The notes beneath the pieces are model-generated. The model searched no databases and was not told the origin of the DNA. It saw nothing but the letters and a program-made list of their open reading frames with translations. Below are positions 43,687-55,114 of a stretch of DNA of 64,000 nt, one piece after another. Within the stretch, counting starts at the first letter, position 1; every line of letters starts with the position of its first letter. Source of the stretch: Pseudevernia furfuracea (Eukaryota; Ascomycota; Lecanoromycetes; Lecanorales; Parmeliaceae); NCBI GenBank assembly GCA_022315425.1, contig JAIUPT010000033.1, forward strand, positions 124,001-188,000, written 5' to 3'. The translations under genes and the position numbers were made by a program.

Positions 43687-45187
43687 ATGGCTGAGAGTCA
43701 GTCAACAGGTGTTCTTGTAGCTGAGGAGGATGATTCAGAGTGGGAGTACGAGTACCATGAGACGGAGACCGAGGTTAACGAATCTTCCCCCCAACGTTGT
43801 TCTTGTAGCTGACCGCGGCCGTCAGAGCTTCTATGTAACCCTTGACATATCTTCAGCTGCGGAGTACAACAACCTTCGCACCAGAAAGAAGAGGCCAGAT
43901 CCACCGCCGCCAAGGCTCCCTCAGCCAGCTACGTCGATCGCACCTACATCGCCCGTAGCCCAAGACAATGCAGGCCCGTCAGAACCACCGGAAACTCCAA
44001 TACCAGAGTCACCAGCACCCATGGATATTGATCAAACCCCGGGCCATCTCGAAGAAGAAGAAGACGATCCATCACTTCCCGAGCCCAAAGACCGCATTCA
44101 GGTTCTCGATCTCCATACCCAAAACCCTCTAATCTCATACCAAAACCAACTGTACTCCTGCGAATGGACATCGACCCTCGGCACAGATCTCCTACTCACT
44201 GCCCCCGCGCCCGAATTCTCTCATCCGATCCTCCGAGAAAAGCCAAATGTCTCCGTTCTGGCGGCGTCAAGCATCAAGCTCATGGGCCGACCAGCGCATA
44301 TTGCTTCTCGCAATAGCGCTGAAGAACGTGGTCAGCAATCGACCCCGGCGCCGGAGACTTCAATCGCCTCAGCGAGTGCTGCTAGCCCAGAAAAAGCTAC
44401 GCCGGTCAACATTCCCCTCGGCGCAACAGCCAGCCGCGCTCGACAAAAGCAAGCCAGTTTCCTCGAACGCCTCATCGCCATCAAAGCCAAGAAAGGCGAA
44501 ACAGACAATGTAACAGTCTACACCCAGAAAGTGAACCAAGGAACCGGATGGCGGAGTCAGCGGAAAGCCAGCGAGGCTATTGAAGATGAAGAAGACGAGA
44601 CCGCCCCGAAGCAAAGTCTTAGGGGGAGGGGTACGGGTGGGAGACCAAGGGGTAGCAGGCGGACTAGCGGGCCACGGACAGCGAAAGGGGGATTGTTCAG
44701 GGATTATCGGCCACACTTATGGGATACGCCAGGAGCAGACATCAGAGCTGGTCCCTCATTGACGCCTTCGAGCTGGGATCAATTGGAGGGTGTTGCCAGT
44801 GATGGAGGAGGGACGCCAACAATCACGACTGCCAATGCTTCTCCATTACGAGGTGACCAACCACTGCTCTTTGTGTCTGCTAGCGCCAATGGTTCCCCAA
44901 CACCTTCATTGCAGCCAGTGCAATCAATTAACCGCGAGGGCATCTCCTCAGCTGGACACGCGACTCCTAGCCCGTCTCTGGCGTTGGCGTTGGGGCTGCA
45001 GTCAGCGATAGTGGTGGAAGAGAGCGTTCTGCCTGCTTCTCGAGCGCCAGATTCCGAAACCCTACAGCAGAAGCAGACGGAAGGTTTGACAGCAGAACAG
45101 AGCACACCTGCGCCGGATACCGCAACTGGTACTTTGGAAGGTTCTGGCATGGCAGCAGCTGGCGATGTCGAAATGGAGGATGTATGA
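43687..45187 (+). CDS. TFIIIC triple-barrel subunit (Sfc7/GTF3C6-like)
   Basis: Two exons (43687-43773, 43826-45187) and a 52-nt intron give 482 aa. The acidic N-terminus WEYEYHETETE joins SFYVTLDIS after splicing, the classic opening of this family. A second block at about 117-155 (RIQVLDLHTQNPLISYQNQLYSCEW) completes the triple-barrel domain. The remainder is disordered, rich in Ser/Thr/Pro with an RGRGTGGRPRGSRR patch. In yeasts and humans this subunit belongs to TFIIIC, which binds A and B boxes of tRNA genes to recruit RNA polymerase III (family knowledge). The donor GTTAAC is unusual but the alternative acceptor breaks the conserved strand. Nuclear. Confidence 0.85.
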
Positions 45188-46336
45188 TAAAATCAAGTCT
45201 GCCCTTTCACCTCACATGAACCCATCTTCGATAGGGGACTTTTGCATTGGTCCGATAAACAAATAGAACACATCTACTATCCACCGCATACAAGGCCCAG
45301 AGTCCCACCATGTCAGATCTACGGTCCAGATGTTTCAATCGGATTTGTCTCAAATATCTTTCCGACAACGCACCAGCTCGTCAGGCGGGTGCGCCCAAGG
45401 GACACCCAGTATGTACTAGTACATGGTCTTTGAAATTTGGGTATCTTTCTCTCTCCTAAGCGTGTTTACTGCTTCGCTCTATTACGCTTTCAAACACACC
45501 CAGGTGGATTGTGAACCCAGCATAGACCAACTAGCTAGGCTACAAATGATTTGGCCTCGCATAACATTGGGTATTTGGTAGGAGGCATTGTGGCTTAAGA
45601 TAAAAGGTGGAGGCATTACCACCATTAAATGCACAAAGATCCGGGACAGCGATCATGATGTGGCATGTGGAAGACGGGCATTGTGTTCAAAGAAATTCGA
45701 ACCCAGACTCAATGCGCTACTAAAAAAGACTCAGACGAAGCTATCTAGATATTTCTGCAATGTAGGAGTTGGAACAAAAGTCAAAAGACCCACCGCGTTT
45801 CCTCATGACCACCCAGCATACTCTGAGGCGATAGCAGATTGACCGTAGAAGGCGTACATAGGAGGAAGTACTGATCGAAAGGGAAAGGCGGAGGTAAGAG
45901 AGAAGGAAGGACGCGGGTTAAGACGAGGACGAGGACGAGGAGCGGAGGTGGACGGCGAGGTTACGGTAGGTGGAAGGAAGGGAGGAGGTTCGGCGGCAGA
46001 ATGTATAGCAAACTTTTGCTGAGGTGATGTGGTCTATAGAAGGGTTCGTCTCGATGGTACAGGATAAGGAAGCTCCGCCGTCGGATCGAGATCTAGAACC
46101 GAGCTGCTGACCATTAAGCCATCTTAAAAGCCACCCAAACTCCAGCATGCTTTGCTCGTGGGTTAGAGACAGACAGGGTCCACACAAAAAGAAATGAGAG
46201 CCCGATACTTGACCTATGTAAAATTCGCCTTCCATGCTTACACTTTTGCTGCCATTCAACTCTTAAGTCGGTCACCTATGGTGCGGTCGAAAACCTCTAC
46301 TGCCAGATCTTTGAGACGCATGCTCGTGAAAGTTGT
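45188..46336. other. intergenic between convergent genes
   Basis: 1.15 kb with no conserved frame. A short (GACGAG)n-type purine repeat lies at about 45920-45945. No RNA gene recognised. Confidence 0.5.
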
Positions 46337-47261
46337 CTACTCGGCGGTATCGAGCTCGTCGTGAGCAGGAACAGGAGATCCTACGTCAACTGGAAGATAT
46401 TGATCAACGAACCTTCCAAGTCCCTTATAACGGGTGAAAATACCTTTGCGGTCATCCCCATTGGTATTCTCACGGTCGTCCTCAATGTCGCGACGACGAT
46501 CTACATCCTTCATTTCGCGGTCTCTATCGTCTGGGCTTCGAGAGCGATCTCGGTCACGTCTATCGTAATCGCGCTCGCGACGATCGTCTTTGCGAGGAGA
46601 GTAGTCGCCTCTGCCACGACGAGGTGGAGATGCTGATCGGCGACGAGGAGAGCGATCACGACGGCTGCCTGGACCACGGTCACCACCCCGTGCGTCACGG
46701 CCGGAGTCAAACCGCCAGGATGCGGAAGGAGGCGTACGGGCCCACTAAGTTACTAATCAGCCTTGCTCGAAAGAAGCGGGTTAGTGAGAGGCTTCGTACC
46801 TCAATTTTCAAGACATCATCTCGCCCAAGACGCTTGTTATGCATCTCATGATAGGCATCATCTGCATCACGGCGACTCTCGTATTCGACGAAAGCGAATC
46901 TGCTGGCTGTGTGAGTATGCGCATAAATTTCGAGGCAGCGACAGCGCCATGCCTGCGGGACATACAGTCTGCTTGCAGCGCTTCGTGGAGCGGGAATGTC
47001 GCAGCGCACAAGGCGTCCATAGCTAAACGCGTGTTAGAATTAGGGGCGGCTGAGGCGATGAGACGGCGGCAGGATGGAGACGGAAAGACATGAGTGGGTA
47101 TCATGCCCAGGTATCGATGGTTTTGAAGGGTAGGCTAGGACGAGGAGGGGAGATCCGTATGGACTATGGGCGTACCGTTCGAATTCGTAGGCCAAATCAC
47201 GGGCTCGCGTCCCATGGCCAAAACCAGTAACGTAGAGAGTTGTACCACCTCCCCGCGACAT
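46337..47261 (-). CDS. SR-type RNA-binding protein, one RRM (Srp1-like)
   Basis: Five exons (47176-47261, 46966-47022, 46800-46899, 46444-46744, 46337-46389) give 198 aa. The RRM has RNP2 TLYVTGF near residue 7 and RNP1 LFAFVEYE near 47, both restored only when the short exons are joined. An Arg/Ser/Asp-rich tail follows (RRDRSPRRRSASPRRGRG ... DRDRSRSPDD). The C-terminus AHDELDTAE is typical of fungal Srp1-like proteins. The last intron (46390-46443) is inferred: reading through stays open, but splicing gives the expected DDRKVDVGSP...AHDELDTAE ending. Likely nuclear splicing regulator. Four introns in a 198-aa gene would permit self-regulation by splicing, which is speculation. Confidence 0.82.
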
Positions 47262-47905
47262 GATGAGGATGAGGTACTTCTGTAGTAGGGATTGAAGCGC
47301 GGAACAATGGAGGATTAACAATATTCTGAATGCTTGTACAATAATGGAAGAGGGAGGTGCAGGCCAACTTGCTCTTCAGATCACGCTGGCGCATTGATGA
47401 GTCAGCAGCAAAAAAAATTCAATCTGCATCTTGCACGGGCAGAATCCTATAGATCTGCCCAATGTAATTTGATTGACTAGCACGCACTGACTTAATAGGT
47501 CGATATCTTGTCCCAGGAGTCTGCTTAAGTTGGAAGACGATTTCTTTCAAATCGCTGCAATCCGTGGGCACAGCCCGAAACGGTCAAGCTTTGCAAGGGG
47601 CCAGAACCAAAAATAAGGCTACTTTCTACGGACGAACTGAAAACAACTCACACACGTTTACAGCAAATTGCATTTCATGGAATCAGCTTTCGATCGCGAA
47701 AAGGCAGTGTCGTTTCTATACTCGCCGCGTCGGCCACACCTGTATGCCTTCCTGGCGAGAAGTTCACAAGGTCTGCGTTGCAGATTGTCACAACCTCAAA
47801 GTTCATCGAATCATCGCATAATACATACCCTCCCTGCTTCACATCGAGGTTGAGAAGTATTCTGGTTTCGGGAGGTCTTCACGAGTCCTGCTCGAGTCCT
47901 TCGCG
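47262..47905. other. intergenic, divergent promoter region
   Basis: 644 bp between the SR-like gene and the carrier. No conserved frame or RNA gene recognised. Confidence 0.5.
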
Positions 47906-49116
47906 ATGAGTGTCGATCGAAAAGAGCCTTCACCCGTGGCCAGGGTAGAAAGCGAGAAGGTCTGGGCAAGTGCGCAGGAGCCCCATCGTCCTGCTCCACT
48001 ATCAAGGATGATACAATTACGTCATACAATCGCCCAGCCCGTTCTCGCTGCTTTCATAGCGGGAGGTGTGGCTGGAGCCGTCTCAAGAACGGTCGTCTCA
48101 CCACTTGAGCGCCTCAAGATTCTGTTCCAAATACAGAGTGCTGGGAGGATGGAATATAAACTGCCTGTGGGGAAAGGTCTTATGAAGATGTGGAGAGACG
48201 AAGGCTGGAGAGGATTCATGCGAGGGAATGGCGCCAACTGTATACGGATAATACCCTATTCTGCTGTGCAATTTTCGAGCTACAATTTTTACAAGAAGGT
48301 AAGCAGGCCAAGTCCTGGCAGCCAGTTTGGTGGAGCCGCTATCAGGACTATGTTAATCATTGTACGAAATAGTTCGCAGGAATTCAACAAGGTGTTCCTA
48401 CAGCGCCTTGGAAAAATCTCTTGTGCGGAGGGCTTGCGGGGATAACATCCGTGACCTTCACCTACCCCCTCGATCTCGTGAGGACTCGGCTTTCTGTACA
48501 GACCGCAGACTTTACTGGGCTTACAGAGGCGGAAAAAAAGAATATGCCTGGGATGTGGAAAATAATGGTTAACGTATATAAGACTGAAGGGGGCTTTCTA
48601 GCCTTATATGGTGGCTACATTCCGACAATAGCTGGTGTTGCACCATACGTGAGCGACTCTCCATTAGATGTCGCTGTGTCCCCCACTGACGTATCTAGGT
48701 CGGTCTGAACTTCATGACCTACGAGTGGGTGAGGCAGTACTTGACACCTGAAGGCGACAAGAATCCCTCAAATTGGCGAAAGCTTCTTGCAGGTGCTCTT
48801 TCAGGAGCGATCGCTCAGACTTGCACGTACCCTCTGTATGGCACTCTCTTCGCGCTCCTTGAGATGAAAGACTGACTTTGGCAGTGATGTTCTCCGCCGG
48901 AGGTTTCAGATCAACAAGATGAAAAGCATGGGGTACAAATATAAGGGGATCTTCGATGCCATTAGACTTATCGCATCCCAAGAAGGCTTCCGCGGATTCT
49001 ACAAGGGCATCGTACCAAACCTGCTCAAGGTCGCCCCAAGCATGGCCAGCAGCTTCTTGAGCTTTGAAGTTACCAGAGATTTCCTCGTTCGAATGGGAGA
49101 CGACGACGGAACTTAA
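47906..49116 (+). CDS. mitochondrial carrier family protein (YPR011C-like)
   Basis: Four exons (47906-48298, 48373-48648, 48699-48835, 48885-49116) give 345 aa with three Solcar repeats. Signature P-x-[DE]-x-x-[KR] motifs: SPLERLK (repeat 1), YPLDLVR (repeat 2), YPLDVLR (repeat 3). FIAGGVAGAVSRTVVSP and FRGNGANCIRIIPYSAVQF closely resemble yeast YPR011C and the SLC25A24/42 group. The yeast protein carries adenosine 5'-phosphosulfate and PAPS (family knowledge); substrate here is inferred. The acceptor of intron 1 is the AAATAG at 48372, because the next AG gives the wrong phase. An N-terminal extension of about 45 residues lacks EF-hands. Inner mitochondrial membrane. Confidence 0.88.
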
Positions 49117-49648
49117 TTTTTGGACGCCTACAACAACACCCGAGCCCTGTCAATCTTTGATCATGCACATTAGGGAAGGAAGATACCCAAGAAAGACCTT
49201 CAGGATTTGATTTTTCTGTGAATATCCGGTGCTATGTTACGAGCATGGCTGGCAGCATTTGCGATTCTTATCACGCGGCATTTGGAGCAGATCTTTTGCA
49301 TTAGTCTTCTAAGATCAGGAAGCCTCCTTACATTATAGAGAGAGGCCTCTGCATCTGGAAAGGTAGTGCCATAATAGATGGATCAGTATAGATGTATAAC
49401 AGGGCTTTCAGCAACAGCTTGATAAGACAGCATATAATTCAGGACCTAGACCCTAGCCAAACCCAGTGAATAGTCACTCGAGTCACCATGACTTCCATGC
49501 ATCAAAACCACCGCTGAAACTTTCAGCCCTACCGCGGGCAAAATAAGCGAGCCCACGCAAAGATATCACGCTAGTAGAAAGCGTAGCAAATCCGCACCTC
49601 GACCTCAACTCCATCGACAACAATCATCGACAATCAGCAACCGCAAAG
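49117..49648. other. intergenic, carrier to eL18
   Basis: 532 bp between same-strand genes. No frame or RNA gene recognised; presumed eL18 promoter in the 3' half. Confidence 0.5.
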
Positions 49649-50573
49649 ATGGGTAAGTTTTTAACCTGAATCCATTACCTCTATAGACTCCATCGGCTTC
49701 ATGCGTTCTTGCTCCCATGACCTCAGACGCAACCAAGGGAGCCTCAACGCTGCCCAACCCCTAGGCTGGCAAGTGCAATAGAGGACAAGAAAGCTGACCG
49801 AGTTGCACGCCTACAGGTATCGACCTCGACAAGCATCATGTGCGCAGCACGCATCGCAAAGCGCCAAAGAGCGACAATGTCTACCTCAAGCTGCTCGTCA
49901 AGCTCTACCGCTTCCTAGCTCGTACGTCCTATCCTACCTCAAGCATCCCTTATCCCCAACCATCCACTTCTATGTCCAACATGCAAACCTCTCATGCATC
50001 TCTTCTCACACTACCAACATAGGCAAAACCGACTCAAACTTCAACAAAGTCGTTCTCCGCCGCCTTTTCATGTCCCGCACCAACCGTCCCCCGCTCTCCC
50101 TCAGCCGGCTCTCCATGCTCGCCTCCCGCGGCACCCGCGAAAAAATTGCCCCAACAGAGAAAACTATTGTTGTCATCGGTACCATCACTGACGACACCCG
50201 CCTGCTGGAAGTGCCCGAGAAACTTACCATTGCGGCACTTCACTTTACGGCTACCGCAAGAGCTAGAATCGAGAAAGCGGGCGGTGAGTGCTTGACACTA
50301 GATCAGTTGGCGCTCAGGGCGCCGACGGGGAGTAATACGTTGCTGTTGCGGGGACCGAAGAATGCGAGGGAGGCCGTGAAGCATTTTGGATTTGGGCCGC
50401 ATAGCGGGAAGGTGAGTCTTGCTCGGGGTCTACAAATGGCTCTGGGGTTGTTAAGGAATTTGAGAATGTAATGGCTGACTTGTGTAACAATGCAGAAACC
50501 CTACGTTGAGAGCAAGGGCAGGAAGTTTGAACGTGCTCGTGGAAGGAGACGATCTAGGGGTTTCAAGGTCTAG
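49649..50573 (+). CDS. RPL18: 60S ribosomal protein eL18
   Basis: Four exons (49649-49652, 49817-49921, 50023-50411, 50496-50573) give 191 aa. Exon 1 is four bases, ATGG; the first join gives MGIDLDKHHVRSTHRKAPKS. Other diagnostic stretches are FMSRTNRPPLSLSRL, DDTRLLEVPEKLTIAALHFT and the basic end GRKFERARGRRRSRGFKV. Introns are 164, 101 and 84 nt, all GT-AG. Convergent with PRO2; the 306 bp between them show nothing else. Confidence 0.95.
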
Positions 50574-50879
50574 AAGGTGGCTAAGGATGTGAAAGCTATC
50601 TGTGCTCTAGACTCGATTGCAAGTGGATGGATGGACGAGTGGACAGCTTGCTATGGGCTTTGCTGGAATGGAAAGTCGAGTGGAGCAATCAATGCAATTC
50701 CGCAACCTCGTGGCTTCTCAGCTAGCAATGGACGAATTCCAATATTCTATGTTTCAAAAGGCAATCCCAACCTGTGAGAAATGGTCTACGGAAGTTGAAA
50801 AGAACGAGTTCAATATTTTGATTGGCACTTTTCCTGAGCCGGTACTCCTAATGCGTAAAACTTTTTCATGTCGATTTCT

Positions 50880-52449
50880 TCACCCATCTAACGGCAACCT
50901 CTCATGCCTCCACCTCTTTCCCCCCTCCCCATAATCACCCGCAACCTGCCCACACCCATTGATCCGATACTTGTAAATCATCAACCCCTCCAATCCCACC
51001 GGCCCCCTCGCATGGATCTTATTCGTGCTAATGCCCACCTCGGTGCCAAAACCAAATCTCATACCATCCGCCATTCTCGTGCTCGTATTCCAGAAAACGC
51101 AAGCTGAATCCACGCCGGATTGGAATTGTTTTGCTATTTCTGGGGAAGAAGTCAGAATCGCGTCAGTGTGCTTTGAGGAGTGGGCGTTGATATGGGCGAT
51201 TGCAAGACTGCAGGAGGTGCTGGGAGAGGCGTCGGGGGCTGTGGGAATGGTTTTGATGGCGAGGATTGGAGCGAGGAACTCGGTTGTGTAGTCTTCTTCT
51301 GTTGCGCCCTGGAGTATGGTTGCCTCGTTCTTCGGGAGGACGTTGGAGAGTGCACCTTTAGACTCTGCGTCGCAGCGAAGGGAGACGCCTTTCTCCAGGA
51401 GCGCAGATGCTACGGGTGGGAGTACAGTGCCCAGAGCAGTCTCGTCAACCAGCAGTGTCTCGACTGCATTACATGCGGCTGGATAACCCAACTTTGCATC
51501 TAACAGGATCTTGACAGCCATCTCTGGGTCTGCGTCCTTATGAACATAGATACTACAGAGGCCGTCTGCATGACCCAAGACAGGAATTCGAGTGTTGTTC
51601 TTGATGTAGTGGACCAACTCATTGGAGCCACGTGGTATCACGACGTCGATGTACTTGTCAAGGTCAAGGAGCGAGGCTATGGCGTCTCTCGCGGTGACGA
51701 GCTGTATCGAGGCGTTCGGGACGCGTGTGTTGGTTAAGGCCTTGGATATGGTGACAGAGATGGCCCGAAAGGAGAGAGTGGTTTCTTTGCCACCTGTGGA
51801 GTGTTACGGCTTAGCTGTAGGCTGGGTGCAGTGTGGCGTACCTTTAAGTATAGCCGCATTTCCAGACTTGATGGCCAGAGAAGCTATATTCGCGATGACT
51901 TCCGGACGTGCCTCGAAGATTATCAATAGAACTCCAATTGGACATGTAAATCTTTCCAGCTCAAGGCCATCATCTAGCCTTGTTCTTAGAGTAATCTTAT
52001 TGACTGTCTCGTACAAATCTCACAGACCGCGCGCGCCATAGAATCAAGGGATCTTCTCCGCCTTGTACTGTGGTGCAGAGCTTCTGTAAGATCCCTCGTA
52101 CGATCCGTCAGCCTTTGTATTTTGCACTTCTTCGTAGAAACTCCTCACCAGGATCTTCAAGGTCTCGAACGTCCAGTATACCCTGCAGCATGTCTTCCCA
52201 TTTGCCCTTTCTGCCCAAATCCAATCTCTTGAGCACACTCTGACTCAGCTCCCCATCTTCGGCTGCCTTCGCTGCCAGCTCCAGATCCTTTGCGTTGGCT
52301 GTTAGGATAGTATCTTTTGCCTCTTGCAAAGCCCCGTGTATAGCTGTCAAGGCATCATTTCGAGCTTGGGTCGATAGTATAGCCAGATTTCGGGAAGAAA
52401 TTGAGGCTGCTTTAGCCACCTCCAGAGGAGATGAGTCTGTCAACGACAT
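50880..52449 (-). CDS. PRO2: gamma-glutamyl phosphate reductase
   Basis: Three exons (52149-52449, 51842-52003, 50880-51793) give 458 aa, close to yeast Pro2 (456). The enzyme reduces gamma-glutamyl phosphate with NADPH to glutamate semialdehyde, second step of proline synthesis. Seen in sequence: CPIGVLLIIFEARPEV, SGNAAILKGGKE, VIPRGSNELV, the active-site Cys in PAACNAVETLL, and RFGFGTEVGISTNKIHARGP. The first intron is 145 nt; its acceptor (GAGACAG, 52004) was chosen because it alone gives DPVNKITLRTRLDDGLEL. Divergent from CSN3. Cytosolic. Confidence 0.92.
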
Positions 52450-52932
52450 TTTGCAGGGATCAGCCTATAGCATGAGGGGAAGGGCAACGAGACACAGACA
52501 CCAAATGCAAAGTGCAAAAGAAGCTAGGCTGTCCCAGTCAACTTGGAAAACACTGGCTGGACTGTTGAACTAGAGCTGTGGGGATGGAGGTCCCTTTGCA
52601 CGCAACAATCCTCGCTAGCACTGTTGCCTAGTATAAAAGAATGACCTTGTGAGATCCTTCACCATTTCAGACACACAACAAGTATTGTATGCCACGCAAT
52701 TGGCAGTGGCTCTTGTGATTACATGTCTTATGAGATTGTCATTCATAGTCATCCTCTTAACCTTTCCGAATATCGATAACGTCGCCTATCGCGCCTACTC
52801 TATGCCCTAGGGCGGTCTTATCCTCCGAAGTTTACCCAGAGCTTGGCGTGCTTGGTTCAAGAACACTGGACAGTGATTACGATTTCAGAGAGTCAGAAAG
52901 TGAGAAAGTGAATAAAGCAATTACTACTCAAC
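52450..52932. other. intergenic, divergent promoter region
   Basis: 483 bp between PRO2 and CSN3 starts. No conserved frame or RNA gene recognised. Confidence 0.5.
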
Positions 52933-54720
52933 ATGGATGAACTCCTTCCCCAGCTCCTCTCTTTCCCTCCTCACCCAGAACCAATCCAACCACTATCAGA
53001 TTCAGAGTACGACAAACACATCAAGAATTTAGTCCATCACATCAACACTATACCAGCAAGCAAGCTCACCTCGGGAGTTCCTGGAGGAGGTGATCTTCTC
53101 GATGTAAGTATAACTTCGTCAAGCGTGAGAGCACGCCTTGAGCTTTGACTGATATTGTACCGCTATACAGATTATCGATCCCTCGAAAAATACGCTCCCT
53201 TACCTCTACACATTACTCGCTCACATCTGTGGCTCCGGAGGCAAGCAAAAGGCCGGTTCAATATCAGATTCATTCTCGCCAGGATCAGCGCTTTGGCAGA
53301 AGATGTTGGACTTCACGGAACGCTTCGACAAGCGTCAGATCAGATACGCAGGCACCGAGCTTCGGCGGCTCTTAGATATTACAGCAACCAAAGCGCAACG
53401 AGTCTCACAGGTAAACTCTCAGCCCGAAAAAAATGTAAAGCTAAGCATTTAATGACCTTCTGCAGCCTTGGGCAGCCATTACTTCTATTAGGTCGGCCAT
53501 ACTGCGCGTTGACGAGTCAGGCTCGACCTTCACGTCTTCACATACGACCTTTGCCCGCCTATGCCTCGAAACACGTGCCTACACCGCAGCATTGCCCATA
53601 TTAGACCGCAATATCTTCCACTTTCCATCTACCACAAACAAATCGGCTGAAAATAGCATGTTTCCCCACCTCTCTTCACATCACGACTCCAGTTCCACCT
53701 TCATCACACCTGACTCGGGCTTATCAGCCAAGCTGGAATATCGAGACCATCTGATGTACTTCCTCTATGGTGCCATGATCTACATGGGCTTGAAGAAATG
53801 GAAGCGAGCGCTCCTTTTCCTTGAAATCGTCATCATGTCGCCTGTTGTCATCAATATCAGCAAGATCCAAGTGGATGCTTACAAGAAGTGGGTGCTTGTC
53901 AGCTTACTTTATCAAGGACATGTAAGTGGTGTATACGGGCCCTAAGAGCTTTTTCTGAGCTTTTTCTGACAAGTTCATTTGCAGCCACTGCACTTGCCGA
54001 AAACAATAAGTCAACAGGCTACAAAGCAGTATCATGCAATCTGCAAGGCTTACGATGGATTGGCCGAAGTGTTTAAAGATGGCATCCTCAATGAGGAGTC
54101 TGATCAGAGACTCATCGCGGAAGCTACTGCTGGTGAAACATGGTGGGCTCCAGTAAGTCTTCAAATGCCCCACATGTGCGTTGAACTACTTTCTTGAAAT
54201 CCTCACTCAAAATTGCCAGGACTTCAACCGTAGCCTCATAGTACAAGTGATCAATGCCTTCCGCCAATTCTCCGTTTTACAGCTTGGAAAGACTTTTGCC
54301 GCATTGACAGTAGCTGACATCGCACGTCGCACATCACCTGATCCCAACGATTATGCTGGCACTGGAGACTACGTGATCCACCTCATCTCTACTGGCGTTT
54401 TGAACGCCACAATCTCTCAACCATCGGGTGATCCAGCTTCCTGGATCTTACGATTCTCGGATTCTACAAGCGGGCGACTGTCTCATACGGAAGAGGAACA
54501 ACACCAACACTTGGAAAAACAAACCCGAAAGATTAAGTCACTCATGGAGCACATTCGTGAAGCTGACCGAAAGCTGAGTCTCAACAAAGACTACATTGCG
54601 GAGGCGAAGAAAGCGAAGAAGACACGCCTGAATGGTCCAGAGGGTGGCATGGAGGAAAACTCTTGGATGACGCAGATTGATGCTTATGAGCATGATGAGG
54701 ATATGATGGCTGATTTGTGA
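52933..54720 (+). CDS. csn3: COP9 signalosome subunit 3
   Basis: Five exons (52933-53103, 53171-53410, 53466-53921, 53985-54152, 54220-54720) give 511 aa; every intron is phase 0 or frame-neutral with GTAAG/GTAAA donors. The helical repeat region (LPYLYTLLAHICGSG, YTAALPILDRNIFHF, YFLYGAMIYMGLKKWKRALLFLEIVIMSP) leads to a PCI domain at about 350-430 (LIVQVINAFRQFSVLQLGKTF, then WILRFSD). The tail is coiled-coil and acidic. As part of the COP9 signalosome it supports removal of Nedd8 from cullin-RING ligases, which in filamentous fungi affects development (family knowledge). CSN3 rather than another PCI subunit is judged from the FLEIVIMSP block. Confidence 0.87.
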
Positions 54721-55114
54721 TCGCTCGAAGCAACCACTCCACTCAGCCAGTGCAGGTGTTTCAATCATGATCTCGAGGGTTAATCATGAGGGCCGGAGAT
54801 GTCCTTAATCAGCGTGCATGAGCGATGTTTCCCACGATATGCATAGCAACGGCGCGTTGTGGGCTATAATTGCAGTTGCAAAGGAATAAATGAAAAGCTG
54901 AATGCAGATAACATTTGCTAAGAATGTCATGACTTTACAAACATCTAATCACGTGACGTTTTCTTAGTGGCAAAATTGCGGACTTTGTTCAATGTATGCG
55001 ATCATTGCCAGTTTCATCACCACCATACTACATATCGACCTTACTACACCTGGACCACCATTTTCAATCCTAATTCAATCTCCAATCACTACAGTCGTCG
55101 CACATACAATCGCA
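54721..55114. other. intergenic, CSN3 to ISU1
   Basis: 394 bp between same-strand genes. No conserved frame recognised. Confidence 0.5.

Noticed and set aside
45660..45720. tRNA-like TTCGAAC motif
   Set aside because: The flanking bases do not form a T-arm stem and no acceptor or anticodon arm can be folded around it.
48299..48440. Read-through or a later AG acceptor for intron 1 of the mitochondrial carrier
   Set aside because: The GCAG at 48379 gives the wrong phase, and reading on in the exon 1 frame misses the LLCGGLAG frame; AAATAG at 48372 gives the correct frame and a normal loop length.
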